The notes under the pieces are model-generated. The model was not told the origin of the DNA, did no database searches, and was given only the letters and a program-made list of their open reading frames with translations. DNA of 64,000 bases from positions 1,240,001 to 1,304,000 of the forward strand of contig CAWFLL010000004.1 of the NCBI GenBank assembly GCA_963816785.1. The letters are read 5' to 3'. Origin of the DNA: VRUE01 sp963816785. Its GTDB lineage: Bacteria; Actinomycetota; Thermoleophilia; Solirubrobacterales; 70-9. The position numbers were made by a program, and so were the translations under genes. The first letter of the stretch is position 1; each line of letters opens with the position of its first letter. Below, piece after piece: positions 17,577 through 26,831 of the stretch.

Positions 17577-19136
17577 ATGGAGAGTGCAGCGGTCCCACGC
17601 CCCGGGGCGCAGGCGTCGAGCGCGCCCGTACCGAGCGGTGGCGACAAGGGCCTGAAGAAGAACGCGATCGGGTTCGCCTCCAGCGTCGTGATCGGGGTCG
17701 CCTCGACCGCTCCCGGCTACAGCCTCGCCGCGACCCTCGGCTTCATCGCCGCCGCCGTTGCCCTGAAATCGCCGGCGATCCTCCTGGTCAGCTTCATCCC
17801 GATGTTCTTCGTCGCGGCCGGCTACTACTACATGAACAAGGCCGATCCCGACTGCGGCACGAGCTTCTCATGGGTGACGACGGCGATGGGGCCGCAGCTG
17901 GGCTGGATCGCGGGCTGGACGATCGTCGTCGCCGATGTGATCGTGATGGCCAACCTCGCCCAGATCGCCGGCCTCTACTCGTTTCTCCTCGTCGGCTGGG
18001 ACTCGGCGGCCGCCTCGACCGCGGCGGTGACCGTCGTCGGCGTCGTCTGGATCGCGCTGATGACGACGATCGTGCTGATCGGGATCGAGCTGTCGGCGCG
18101 AACTCAGATCGGGCTGCTGGGGGCTGAGATCGTCACCCTTGCCGCCTTCGCCGTGGTCGCGCTGATCAAGGTCTACTCCGGTGACGCGCAACCGGGCTCG
18201 ATCGACCCGAGCCTGTCCTGGCTCAACCCCTTCAGCCTCAGCCCGAGCGAACTCTCCGCCGGGATGCTGCTCGCGGTCTTCATCTACTGGGGCTGGGACA
18301 CGACGGCGACCGTCAACGAGGAGACCGAGAACCCCGACGAGGCGCCGGGGCGGGCGACCGTCGTCAGCACCGTGATCCTGCTCGGCATCTACGTGATCGT
18401 CGCCGTGGCGGCGCAGGCGTATGCCGGCGTCGACGAGCTGATCGCCAACCAGGAAGACGTGCTGAGCGCGCTCGGCACCGAGGTCTTCGGCTCACCGCTG
18501 GACAAGATCCTGATCATCGCGGTGCTCACCTCGGCGGCGGCATCGACCCAGACGACGATCCTGCCGACGGCCAGGACGACGCTCTCGATGGCGAGATCGC
18601 AGGCATTGCCGAAGAGCCTCGGCAGGGTGCACCCCCGTTTCCTCACCCCCCACGTCTCGACCCTGCTGATGGGCGCGGCCTCGATCGTCTGGTACGTCGG
18701 GCTGACCCTGGTCAGCGAAGACATCCTCTTCGACTCGCTGGCGGCCCTGGGGCTGATGATCGCCTTCTACATCGGGCTGACCGGCTTCGCCTGCGCGATC
18801 TACTACCGGCGCGAGCTGTTCCGCAGCGTCAAGAACTTCCTCTTCGTCGGAGCGGCCCCGTTCCTAGGCGGCGCGATCCTGTTCTACCTTTTGATCAAGA
18901 ACGTGATCGAACTCTCCGACCCGGCCAACTCGGAATCCGGCAACTCCTGGCTGGGAATCGGGCCCCCACTGCTGATCGGGATCATCTTCCTGGTGCTCGG
19001 GCTGCTGCTGATGGTCGTGCAGTGGCGAGCCATGCCGGGCTTCTTCCGGCGCCGACCCGAGGTCGCCCCGGCGGGCTTCCTCGAGGGTGAAGCCGAGATC
19101 CAACACACCGATCCCGCCGAAGGGGGTTCGAGATGA
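17577..19136 (+). CDS. APC-superfamily amino acid/amine permease
   Basis: A 519-residue integral membrane protein with about twelve hydrophobic segments. The APC family opening GFASSVVIGVASTAPGYSLA (residues about 32-51) includes the first substrate-binding helix. Further family features are CGTSFSWVTTAMGP and YWGWDTTATVNEETENP. It likely imports an amino acid or polyamine by cation symport. It heads the rightward operon and overlaps the Usp gene by four bases. The ATG at 17577 follows AAAGGAG. Confidence 0.88.
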   Translation: MESAAVPRPGAQASSAPVPSGGDKGLKKNAIGFASSVVIGVASTAPGYSLAATLGFIAAAVALKSPAILLVSFIPMFFVAAGYYYMNKADPDCGTSFSWVTTAMGPQLGWIAGWTIVVADVIVMANLAQIAGLYSFLLVGWDSAAASTAAVTVVGVVWIALMTTIVLIGIELSARTQIGLLGAEIVTLAAFAVVALIKVYSGDAQPGSIDPSLSWLNPFSLSPSELSAGMLLAVFIYWGWDTTATVNEETENPDEAPGRATVVSTVILLGIYVIVAVAAQAYAGVDELIANQEDVLSALGTEVFGSPLDKILIIAVLTSAAASTQTTILPTARTTLSMARSQALPKSLGRVHPRFLTPHVSTLLMGAASIVWYVGLTLVSEDILFDSLAALGLMIAFYIGLTGFACAIYYRRELFRSVKNFLFVGAAPFLGGAILFYLLIKNVIELSDPANSESGNSWLGIGPPLLIGIIFLVLGLLLMVVQWRAMPGFFRRRPEVAPAGFLEGEAEIQHTDPAEGGSR

Positions 19137-19558
19137 GCGAGATCGTCGTCGGCTACGACGGATCCGATTGCGGAAAGGTGGCCCTCGACCGGGGCCTGGA
19201 ACTGGCTCGGGAGCTGGGCGACGGCGTGGTGATCGTCTTCGGCTATGCCCCTCCGGGGGTAAGGGGCGGCGAGATCGCCGACCACGAGCAGGCAATCGAG
19301 GAATTCGGAGAGAAGGTGATGGGCGAGGCCACCGAGCGGGCCAAGGCCGCGGGCGTCACCAGCGAGGTCGCTCTTGTCGCCAGACGAGCGGCGGATGCGC
19401 TGATCGAGGTCGCCGAGGAGCGCGACGCGCGGATGATCGTGGTCGGCAGTCAGGGAGAGACGCCGCTGAAGGGGATGATCCTCGGCTCGACTCCACTCAA
19501 GCTCCTGCACGCGTCCGAGCGCCCCGTCCTGGTCGTGCCCGTGACCGGTGAGCGCTAG
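19133..19558 (+). CDS. Universal stress protein (UspA family)
   Basis: A 141-residue single Usp domain: N-terminal EIVVGYDGSDCGKVAL and the C-terminal ATP-binding motif GSQGETPLKGMILGSTP (G-x2-G-x9-G-S/T). ATP-binding Usp proteins often lie next to transporters and modulate them under stress. Here the gene overlaps the permease stop by four bases (ATGA), so stoichiometric co-expression with the permease is likely. Confidence 0.9.
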   Translation: MSEIVVGYDGSDCGKVALDRGLELARELGDGVVIVFGYAPPGVRGGEIADHEQAIEEFGEKVMGEATERAKAAGVTSEVALVARRAADALIEVAEERDARMIVVGSQGETPLKGMILGSTPLKLLHASERPVLVVPVTGER

Positions 19559-19595
19559 TTTCAATGGAACGGGGCAGGGCCGGATGAGGAAAGAG

Positions 19596-20759
19596 ATGGA
19601 AAGCGAGATCACGAGTGTCGAGCTGGAGGGCGTCAGCAAGCGCTTCGCCAACATCCTCGCCGTCGACGACCTCACCCTCGAGCTGGCGGGAGGGGAGTTC
19701 TTCACCCTGCTGGGGCCGAGCGGCTGCGGCAAGACGACGACGCTGCGGATGATCGGCGGCTTCGAGCAACCGACCGCGGGGACGATCCGGATCGAGGGTG
19801 AGGACGTGTCCGCCCTCCCGCCGTACAAGCGCCCAACCAACACCGTCTTCCAGAGCTACGCGCTCTTCCCCCACATGAGCGTCGAGGACAACGTCGCCTT
19901 CGGGCTGCGTCGAAAGCGAATCCCGAAGGAGGAGATCGCCAGTCGGGTCGCGGCCGAGTTGCAGCGCGTCGGGCTCTCCGCGGAGGCAAAGCGCCGGCCC
20001 GCCCAGCTCTCGGGAGGCCAGCAGCAGCGGGTCGCCCTGGCGAGGGCGCTGGTCAACCTGCCGAAGGTGCTGCTCCTCGACGAGCCACTCGGCGCCCTCG
20101 ACCTGAAGCTTCGCAAGGAGCTGCAGGTGGAGCTGAAGCGGATCCAGCGCGACGTGGGAATCACGTTCGTCTACGTGACCCACGACCAGGAGGAGGCGCT
20201 GACGATGAGCGACCGGATTGCGGTGATGAACCGCGGTCGAGTCGAGCAGGTCGCCGACCCCGAGGCGGTGTACGAGCGCCCGGCCACCACCTTCGTCGCC
20301 GGTTTCATCGGAGTCTCCAACCTGATGCCGGCGGAGCTTGTGAGCCCCGGCGTGGTGCGTCTGGAGAATGGCCCCACGGTCGAGACCGCCACGAATGGCC
20401 TTGCGCCGGGCGAGATCTGCTACGCGGTGGTGCGTCCCGAGAAGCTGCGGATCGAGCTGGTCGGCGGGCCGGGCGGCGGCTCGTCGAACGGCCAGCCGAC
20501 GATCGAGGGCGTGGTGGAGAGCTCGCTTTATCTCGGCACGGCGACGCAGATCATCGTCGACCTCGGCGGTGATGTGCGGATGACCGTGCTGGTTCCAAAC
20601 GCCAGCGAGGCGGAGCGGCAGCGGTTGCCGGGGGGAGGAGCCCGGGTAGCACTTCAGTGGGATCCTGAGCACATGCACATAGTCCGTGAGTCGCCCGGCG
20701 CCGGCGGAGCCAAGCGGTCGGACGCCGGCGCCGAGCTCGAGACGACAAAGAGAGGATGA
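19596..20759 (+). CDS. potA: Polyamine-type ABC transporter ATP-binding protein
   Basis: An ATPase of about 387 residues. Walker A is GPSGCGKTT, the Q-loop is FQSYALFPHM, the signature LSGGQQQRVALARAL, Walker B VLLLDEPLGALD, and the switch His lies in YVTHDQEEAL. A C-terminal TOBE regulatory domain follows. Together with the lipoprotein and two permeases that follow, this is a spermidine/putrescine (PotABCD)-type importer. I prefer the ATG at 19596, preceded by AGGAAAGAG; in-frame ATGs also exist at 19548 (overlapping usp) and 19584. Confidence 0.9.
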   Translation: MESEITSVELEGVSKRFANILAVDDLTLELAGGEFFTLLGPSGCGKTTTLRMIGGFEQPTAGTIRIEGEDVSALPPYKRPTNTVFQSYALFPHMSVEDNVAFGLRRKRIPKEEIASRVAAELQRVGLSAEAKRRPAQLSGGQQQRVALARALVNLPKVLLLDEPLGALDLKLRKELQVELKRIQRDVGITFVYVTHDQEEALTMSDRIAVMNRGRVEQVADPEAVYERPATTFVAGFIGVSNLMPAELVSPGVVRLENGPTVETATNGLAPGEICYAVVRPEKLRIELVGGPGGGSSNGQPTIEGVVESSLYLGTATQIIVDLGGDVRMTVLVPNASEAERQRLPGGGARVALQWDPEHMHIVRESPGAGGAKRSDAGAELETTKRG

Positions 20760-21917
20760 TTGAGTTCGATGAACAATCCAGGTCCCAGTAGAAGCTGCGC
20801 GCTGCTGATCGCCTCAGCGCTGGCCCTCGTCGTGCTCGCCCTCGGCCTCGCTGCCTGCGGCGGCACAACCGGCGGTGGCGGCAACACCGATGAATTGACG
20901 ACCGCGAAAGGCGGCCCGGCGAGCGGCAACCTGACGATCTCGAACTGGCCGGGATACATCGCCCCCGGCAAGAAGGGGACGGTTGCCGAATTCGAAAAGG
21001 AAACCGGCGTTAGCGTCAACTACATAGAGGACGTCATCGAAACCGAGTCCTTCTTCGGCAAGATGCAGCCGCTGCTCGAGCAGGGTGAATCGGGCGGACG
21101 CAGCATCTACGTCGTCCAGGACTACATGGCGAAACAGCAGCACGACCTCGGCTACCTGCAGAACATCGACCACAGCGACCTGCCGACCGCCTTCGAAAAC
21201 CTCTCGCCGAGCCTGCGCAGCCCCACCTTCGACCCGAAGCGCGAATTCTCGGTGCCCTGGCAGAGCGGCATGACCGGGATCTGGGTCGACACCTCGAAGG
21301 CGCCGGAGATCCACTCGATCAATGACCTCTTCGACCCGAAATACCAGGGCGAGGTGACGATGCTGGGCGAACTGCGAGAAACGGTGCCCCTCGTGATGCT
21401 CGCCGAAGGGATCGACCCGGCCAAGGCAAGCAATGACCAATGGCTGCACGCGATCGAACGGATCAAGGACGCCAACGACTCCGGCCAAATCCGCCACTTC
21501 ACCGGCAACGAATACACCGAGGACCTGACCGCCGGCAACATCGTCGCCGCGATCGGTTGGTCCGGCGATGCCTCCCTGATCGAAAACGAAAACGCCGAAT
21601 GGCGGATGCCGACCGAGGGTTGCGCGATGTGGTCGGAAAACATGGTGATCCCGGTCGGTGCGCCCAACACCGCCGCGGCGCTGGCGTGGATGGACTTCGT
21701 CTACCGGCCCGAGGTCGCGATCGACATCACCGAATACGTCCTCTACATCTCGCCGGTCGACGGCGTCAGGGAACTGGCTGAAAAGCGCAACCCCGAACTG
21801 GCGAAGAACCCGTTGGTATTCCCCACTCCGAAGTTCACGCGCAACTGCACCGGCCAGAACTCGCCGCCGGACCTCGAACCGGTGAACGAGGCCTGGCAGG
21901 CCGTGATCACGGGCTGA
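20760..21917 (+). CDS. potD: Polyamine-type ABC transporter substrate-binding lipoprotein
   Basis: A 385-residue periplasmic-binding-protein-fold lipoprotein with a lipobox ending in Cys33 (LGLAAC). A SNWPGYIAP opening resembles PotD/PotF, and acidic and aromatic pocket residues are typical of polyamine receptors. The TTG at 20760 directly follows the potA stop and has GAGAGG four bases upstream; an ATG at 20769 is an alternative. It delivers substrate to the permeases encoded immediately downstream (8-bp gap). Confidence 0.88.
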   Translation: MSSMNNPGPSRSCALLIASALALVVLALGLAACGGTTGGGGNTDELTTAKGGPASGNLTISNWPGYIAPGKKGTVAEFEKETGVSVNYIEDVIETESFFGKMQPLLEQGESGGRSIYVVQDYMAKQQHDLGYLQNIDHSDLPTAFENLSPSLRSPTFDPKREFSVPWQSGMTGIWVDTSKAPEIHSINDLFDPKYQGEVTMLGELRETVPLVMLAEGIDPAKASNDQWLHAIERIKDANDSGQIRHFTGNEYTEDLTAGNIVAAIGWSGDASLIENENAEWRMPTEGCAMWSENMVIPVGAPNTAAALAWMDFVYRPEVAIDITEYVLYISPVDGVRELAEKRNPELAKNPLVFPTPKFTRNCTGQNSPPDLEPVNEAWQAVITG

Positions 21918-21924
21918 AGCCAGG

Positions 21925-22794
21925 ATGAGCCTGAGGCAGCGCCTGGTCCCGTATTGGCTCCTGGGTCCGGGCCTGCTCTGGCTCATCTTCTTCTTCGTCG
22001 TGCCCATGTACTTCATGGGCGAATTGGCGCTGCGCTCCGGCACGTTGACCACCGGGTTCACCCTGACCTGGGAATGGTCGAACTTCCAAGACTCCCTCTC
22101 AGGCCACACCGAGCAGATCTGGCGATCGTTCTTCTACGCGGGGACCGCGACGCTTCTCTGCCTGCTGATCGGCTACCCGCTGGCCTACGCGATCGCCTTC
22201 CACGCCGGCCGCTTCAAGCTGCTGCTGCTGTTCGCTGTGATCGCCCCGTTCTTCACCACCTACCTGGTCCGCACGATCGCCTGGAAGACGATCCTCAGCG
22301 ACTCGAGCCCCGTGGTGAGCGTGCTGCAGACGCTCAACCTCATTCCTCCGAACGGACGGCTGCTGGCGACCTCCACGGCAGTGATCGCCGGACTCACCTA
22401 CAACTTCCTGCCGTTCATGATCCTGCCGCTCTACGCGAACCTCGAGCGGCTCGACCTGCGCTTGGTCGAGGCCGCGAAGGACCTCTACTCGTCCTCGACG
22501 CAGGCCTTCCTGAAGGTGACCCTGCCGTTGACGATGCCGGGGATCGTCGCCGGCGTTCTGCTCACCTTCATCCCCGCCTTCGGCGACTACATCAACGCCC
22601 AGCTGCTTGGCGGAACGCAGCAGGCGATGGTCGGCAACGTGATCCAATCGCTCTACCTGAACCAGCGCGACTACCCCGAGGCCGCCGCCCTCTCCTTCCT
22701 GATGATGGCGCTGATCCTCGCCGTGGTCGTCCTCTACATCCGCTTCGCCGGGACCGGCGCCTTCATGGGCGATGAGGATGAGGAGACGGCCTGA
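21925..22794 (+). CDS. potB: Polyamine-type ABC transporter permease PotB-like
   Basis: A 289-residue permease with six predicted membrane spans. The cytoplasmic EAA loop that docks onto the ATPase reads EAAKDLYSSSTQAFLKVTLPLTMPGI. It pairs with the following PotC-like permease, whose start codon overlaps its stop (ATGATG junction at 22792-22796). Confidence 0.9.
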   Translation: MSLRQRLVPYWLLGPGLLWLIFFFVVPMYFMGELALRSGTLTTGFTLTWEWSNFQDSLSGHTEQIWRSFFYAGTATLLCLLIGYPLAYAIAFHAGRFKLLLLFAVIAPFFTTYLVRTIAWKTILSDSSPVVSVLQTLNLIPPNGRLLATSTAVIAGLTYNFLPFMILPLYANLERLDLRLVEAAKDLYSSSTQAFLKVTLPLTMPGIVAGVLLTFIPAFGDYINAQLLGGTQQAMVGNVIQSLYLNQRDYPEAAALSFLMMALILAVVVLYIRFAGTGAFMGDEDEETA

Positions 22795-23661
22795 TGAGCC
22801 CAGGTGGCGCATGGGCATGGCTGCGGCGCAACGCGCTACCGATCTACGCCGGGGTCGCGGTCGCCTACATGCTGATCCCGATCGCGGTCATCGCGGTCTT
22901 TTCCTTCGGCGAGACCCCCAAGGACAAACTCACCTTCGGCCTCGAAAACGGTTTCACGCTCGAGTACTGGCGGACGATCTTCTCCCTGCCGCAACTGAAC
23001 GAAGCGCTGCTGACCAGCCTGCGTCTGGCCGCATTCTCGACCGTCATCTCGACCGCGATCGGGACGGCGATGGCGATCGCCCTCGTCCGTCACAAGTTCC
23101 ACGGGCGGCGTCTGACCAACCTGCTGATCGTGATCCCGATGGCGACCCCCGAGATCGTGATCGGCGCCGCCCTGCTCTCGATGTTCATCTACTACACACT
23201 CGCGCTCGGCTTCACCACGCTGCTGATCGCCCACGTGATGTTCTCGATCAGCTTCGTCGTCGTCGTCGTCCGATCGCGGCTGATCGGCTTCGACCGCAAC
23301 CTCGAGGAGGCTGCCGCCGACCTCGGGGCGACGCCGTTCGCCACCTTCCGCACCGTCACGCTACCGCTGCTGGCGCCCGGGATGATCGCCGCGGCGCTGC
23401 TCGCCTTCGCGCTCTCGATCGACGACTTCGTCATCTCCAACTTCAACTCGGGTACCACGGTGACCTTCCCGCTCTACGTCTACGGGGTCAGCCTGCGCGG
23501 CATCCCTGTGCAGGTGAATGCCCTCGCAACGACTGCTCTTCGGGCTGATCGTGGTCGCGGTGTCTGTGGTGCTGATCCAGCAGCGCCGCGCCGAACGGAT
23601 GGCCGCGGTCCGCCCCGACCCGGCCCCGGTGACGACCCCCCCGGTGGCGGCGAGCGCATGA
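22794..23661 (+). CDS. potC: Polyamine-type ABC transporter permease PotC-like; frame broken near the end
   Basis: Second permease subunit, with EAA loop EEAAADLGATPFATFRTVTLP and IDDFVISNF, typical of PotC. The frame changes near 23525. The composite continues as LLFGLIVVAVSVVLIQQRRAER, giving the expected last membrane helix, and stops at the TGA at 23659-23661. Read without correction, the ORF would run through the intercistronic repeat copy C instead. Loss of frame at one base with the helix intact beyond it points to an indel error. Confidence 0.85.
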
Positions 23662-23718
23662 GCGCGGAGCGAGCAGGCGTCGCAGTCTGGTTCTTCGCGC
23701 AGCGAGCGAAGCGCGAGG
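23660..23718 (+). repeat. Intercistronic repeat, copy C
   Basis: A 59-bp copy that starts on the potC stop codon and ends eight bases before the ATG of the MmsA-like gene. It is nearly identical to the reverse complement of 9604-9660, including the central GCGTCGCAGTCTGGTTCT. In this copy CTTCGC...GCGAAG can form a small hairpin. It supplies GAGG upstream of the next start. Confidence 0.75.
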
Positions 23719-23725
23719 CGGTGTC

Positions 23726-25231
23726 ATGAGCGCCGACGGGGCGAGAGCGCACGAGGCGGAAATGGCCGACAGCCAAGCGATGCCGACTCGGCTCGACAAT
23801 TACGTCGGCGGGGAGTGGCGGCCGGCGGACGCGGTCGACACCCTCGACGACGTCGATCCGGCCACCGGCGAGGTGGCGGCGCTGGTGCCGCTCTCCGGCG
23901 CCGCCAGCAGGTTCGCGAGGCCGTCGAGGCGGCGCGTGCCGCGCAGCCGGGCTGGCGCGAGGTGCCGCCGCAGCAGCGGGCGCAGGGCCCTGCTTGACGC
24001 TGCGCGCCGGGCTGATGCGGCGGCGCGCCGAGCTGACCGCGCTGGTCACCGCCGACATGGGCAAGACGCTGGCCGACGCCGACGCCGAGGTCGGCCGCGG
24101 GAATCGAGTCGGTCGAGTCGGCGGCCGCCATCCCCCACCTGCTGAAGGGGGAGACGCTGGAGGGCGTCGCCGCCGGAGTCGACGTCGAAATGGTCCGCCA
24201 GCCGGTCGGGGTGGTCGCCGCGATCACCCCGTTCAACTTCCCGGCGATGATCCCGCTCTGGTTCCTGCCCTACGCGATCGCCTGCGGCAACGCGTTCGTC
24301 CTCAAGCCCTCCGAGCAGGATCCCGCGGCCGGCGGCGCTGATCGCCGAGATCGTCGACTCGATCGATCAGATCCCAGCCGGCGTCGTCAACCTCGTCCAC
24401 GGCGGCCGCGACGCGGTGACGGCGATCCTCGAGGACCCCGACATCGACGCCGTCTCCTTCGTCGGCCGCGCCGAGACGGCCCGGATCATCGCCCAGGGCG
24501 CCGCGGCGAGCGGCAAGCGGGTGCAGGCGCTCGGCGGCGCCAAGAACTCCCTCGTGGTGATGCCGGACGCCGACCTCGAGCGGGCGATGCCGGCGATCAT
24601 GGGATCGGCCTTCGGCGCCGCCGGACAGCGCTGCCTGGCCGGGTCGGTGTGCGTCGCGGTCGGCGATGAGGAGCGGAGCGGGGCCGTCCGCGAGGCGCTG
24701 GTCGCCGCCGCTTCGGAGCTCAGCGTCGGCGCGGGCGAGGATCCCGCCACCGACGTCTGCCCGATGGTCTCCGCGGCGGCGCGCGAGAGGATCGCCGACG
24801 CGATCGAGCGTGGCGAGCGGGACGGCGCCGAGCTGCTGCTCGACGGGCGCGGCGACGCTGGGCCGGCCGGGACGCTGCTGGGACCGACGATCGCCAGCGC
24901 GGACCCCGAGTCGGAGCTGGCGCGGGAGGAGCTGTTCGGCCCGCTGCTGACGGTCGTCGACGCACCCGACCTCGACTCCGCGCTCGAGTTCCTCAACGGC
25001 TCGCGCTACGGCAACGCCGGCGCCATCTTCACCGCCTCGGGTGAGGCGGCGCGCCGCTACCGCTTCGACGCCGAGGCCGGGATGCTCGGGGTCAACGTCG
25101 GGGTTCCTGCCCCCGTGGCGTGGTTCCCCTTCTCCGGCTGGAAGGACTCGATGGACGGCGACCTCCATGCCAACGGCACCGACGCCGTCGACTTCTACAC
25201 CCGCAAGAAGGTGGTCACAAGCCGGTGGTAG
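23726..25231 (+). CDS. mmsA: Methylmalonate/malonate-semialdehyde dehydrogenase-like (CoA-acylating); frame broken
   Basis: Composite reading gives a roughly 500-residue aldehyde dehydrogenase of the MmsA/IolA type: TPFNFPAMIPLWFLPYAIA, ALGGAKNSLVVMPDAD (Asn-containing loop where other ALDHs have the general-base Glu), GQRCLAGS with the catalytic Cys, and PFSGWKDSMDGD. MmsA enzymes make acetyl- or propionyl-CoA from (methyl)malonate semialdehyde, as arises from beta-alanine. Frames change near 23905, 23985, 24105 and 24325; no stop codons occur in the composite. It follows potC across repeat copy C. Three near ATGs (23726, 23762, 23780) leave the start open. Confidence 0.78.
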
Positions 25232-25233
25232 GG

Positions 25234-25392
25234 GGAGGGTGTGGTGCCCCTCGCCCGGACAAGTGCCGGTCTAATCAGACCGGCACTTTGAGTATCCGCG
25301 TATCCGCCCGTTCGAGGGGCACCACACCCTCCTTCCACCAGCGCCAGCGGCCAGCTTGCGGGTGTCGAGATCGGAACCTCGTCCGGGCGAGG
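25234..25392. repeat. Nested inverted-repeat element between convergent genes
   Basis: A perfect 20-bp inverted repeat (25234-25253 with 25313-25332) encloses a perfect 12-bp hairpin with a 4-base loop (25261-25272 with 25277-25288). A further 12-bp segment at 25249-25260 (CCTCGCCCGGAC) is complementary to 25381-25392. That pairing competes with the outer stem because CCTCG is shared. The element begins 3 bp after the MmsA-like stop and lies ahead of the convergent oxidoreductase. It could be a bidirectional terminator, a small mobile/MITE-like element or an RNA switch. The bases and pairings are directly visible; the role is unknown. Confidence 0.7.
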
Positions 25393-25431
25393 AGTGACCC
25401 ACCCTCCTTCATCGTCCGATGTGGAAGCCGA

Positions 25432-26813
25432 TCAGCTCCGGGATCTTGGCGAGGCCAGCCGCGACTGGATTCGGGGCCGGCCGTCGGCCTCGGCGTGCTC
25501 CTTGCTCATGATCCCGTGGCGGATCAGGCTGCCGCCGAGCCAGTGGAAGGGCTCGGGCGGGACGCGCTGCGGTGAGGGGTCGACGATCGCCAGCTGCGAG
25601 TGCTCATCGCGGCGGTCGAGCGCCAGCGAGGCCATCGTCCGGCCGACCATGTTCGAGGGGCCGACGCCGTTGCCGGTGTAGCCGGCGGCGACGAATGCCC
25701 GGCCGCCGCGCAGTCGGCATCACCAGCGGCAGGTGGGTCGGGGAGACGTCGATCGGGCCGCCCCAGGCGTGGGTGATCCGGCGCCCCTCGAGCCCCGGGA
25801 AGTAGGCGCGCAGCCGCTCCGCCGCGAGGTCGACCACCTCGCGGTCGACCTCGACCCGGCCGTGGAGGCCGCCGTTGAAGGAGATCCGGCCGCCGCCGAG
25901 GCCGAAGGCGATCCGGCCGTCCGGCGTCGTGCGGAAGTAGTGGAGCATCGTCCGGCAGTCGGTGATGCACTCGTCGCCGGTCCAGCCGACCTCCTCGAGC
26001 ACGTCCGGCACCGGCTCGGTGAGGACGATGTGGGAGGAGGTGACGGTCAGCCGGTCTCGCAGCGGGCCGCGCCTGCCCGCGGCCGCGGCGCCGCCGATCG
26101 CGACCACCGCGGCGCCGGCCCTGACCGTGCCGCCGTCGGTCCTCGCCTCGACGCCGTCGGGGGCGGCGCGCAGGCCGTCGCACCGGCGAGCCCTCGTGGA
26201 CCTCGACGCCGGCGGCGCGGAGGCGGTCGCGGAGGCCGAGCGCGAGCCGCGCCGGCTGCACCGTCGCCGAGTCGGGATAGAAGGCGCCGCCGCGGAAGGC
26301 GGGCGAGCGGCAGTGGTGCGGCGACCCCGTCGGCGTCGAGTGGCTCGACCACGTCCTCGACTCCGATCTCGCGGCAGGCGTCGACGGTCTCGTTCCAGAT
26401 CCCGTCCTGGGCGGGCGCGGTCGAGACCTGCAGGTAGCCGCCGTGCCGGTACCAGGCATCGACGCCCTCCGACTCGCAGAACTCCCCGACCCCGATCGAC
26501 CGCGTCCCGCGATGCATCGGCGACCGCCAGCGCGGCGTCGTCGCCCCAGCGCTCGCGCATGTTCTGCAGCGAGAACCACATCACGTTGCAGAAGCCGCCG
26601 TTGCGGCCGCTCGGGCCGTCGCCGCAGGTCGCGGCCTCGAGCAGGACGACCCGCGCCGCCGGCTCGAGCGCCTTCAGGTGCCAGGCCGCCCACATCCCGG
26701 TGTAGCCGCCGCCGATCACGACGACGTCGGCGCTGAGGTCGGCGGCGAGCGGCGGCGCGGCGCGCGGGCTCGCCGGCCTCCTCGAGCCAGTAGCCGTGTG
26801 GCGTGTGCTTCAT
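25432..26813 (-). CDS. FAD-dependent amine/amino-acid oxidoreductase (DAO family, PuuB-like); frame broken
   Basis: The start at 26813 gives MKHTPHGYWLEEAGEP. The Rossmann FAD motif follows in another frame (VIGGGYTGMWAAWHLKAL) with CGDGPSGRNGGF, typical of gamma-glutamylputrescine or D-amino-acid/glycine oxidases. Later segments include ITDCRTMLHYFRTTPDGRIAFGLGG and the C-terminal GYTGNGVGPSNMVGRTMA. The composite stops at 25432. At least five frame changes occur (about 26755, 26510, 26320, 26180, 25715), all without loss of similarity. It likely oxidises an amine to an aldehyde with FAD. It is divergent from the decarboxylase with only 18 bp between starts. Confidence 0.72.
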
Positions 26814-26831
26814 CGCCACTAGTCTCCAACA

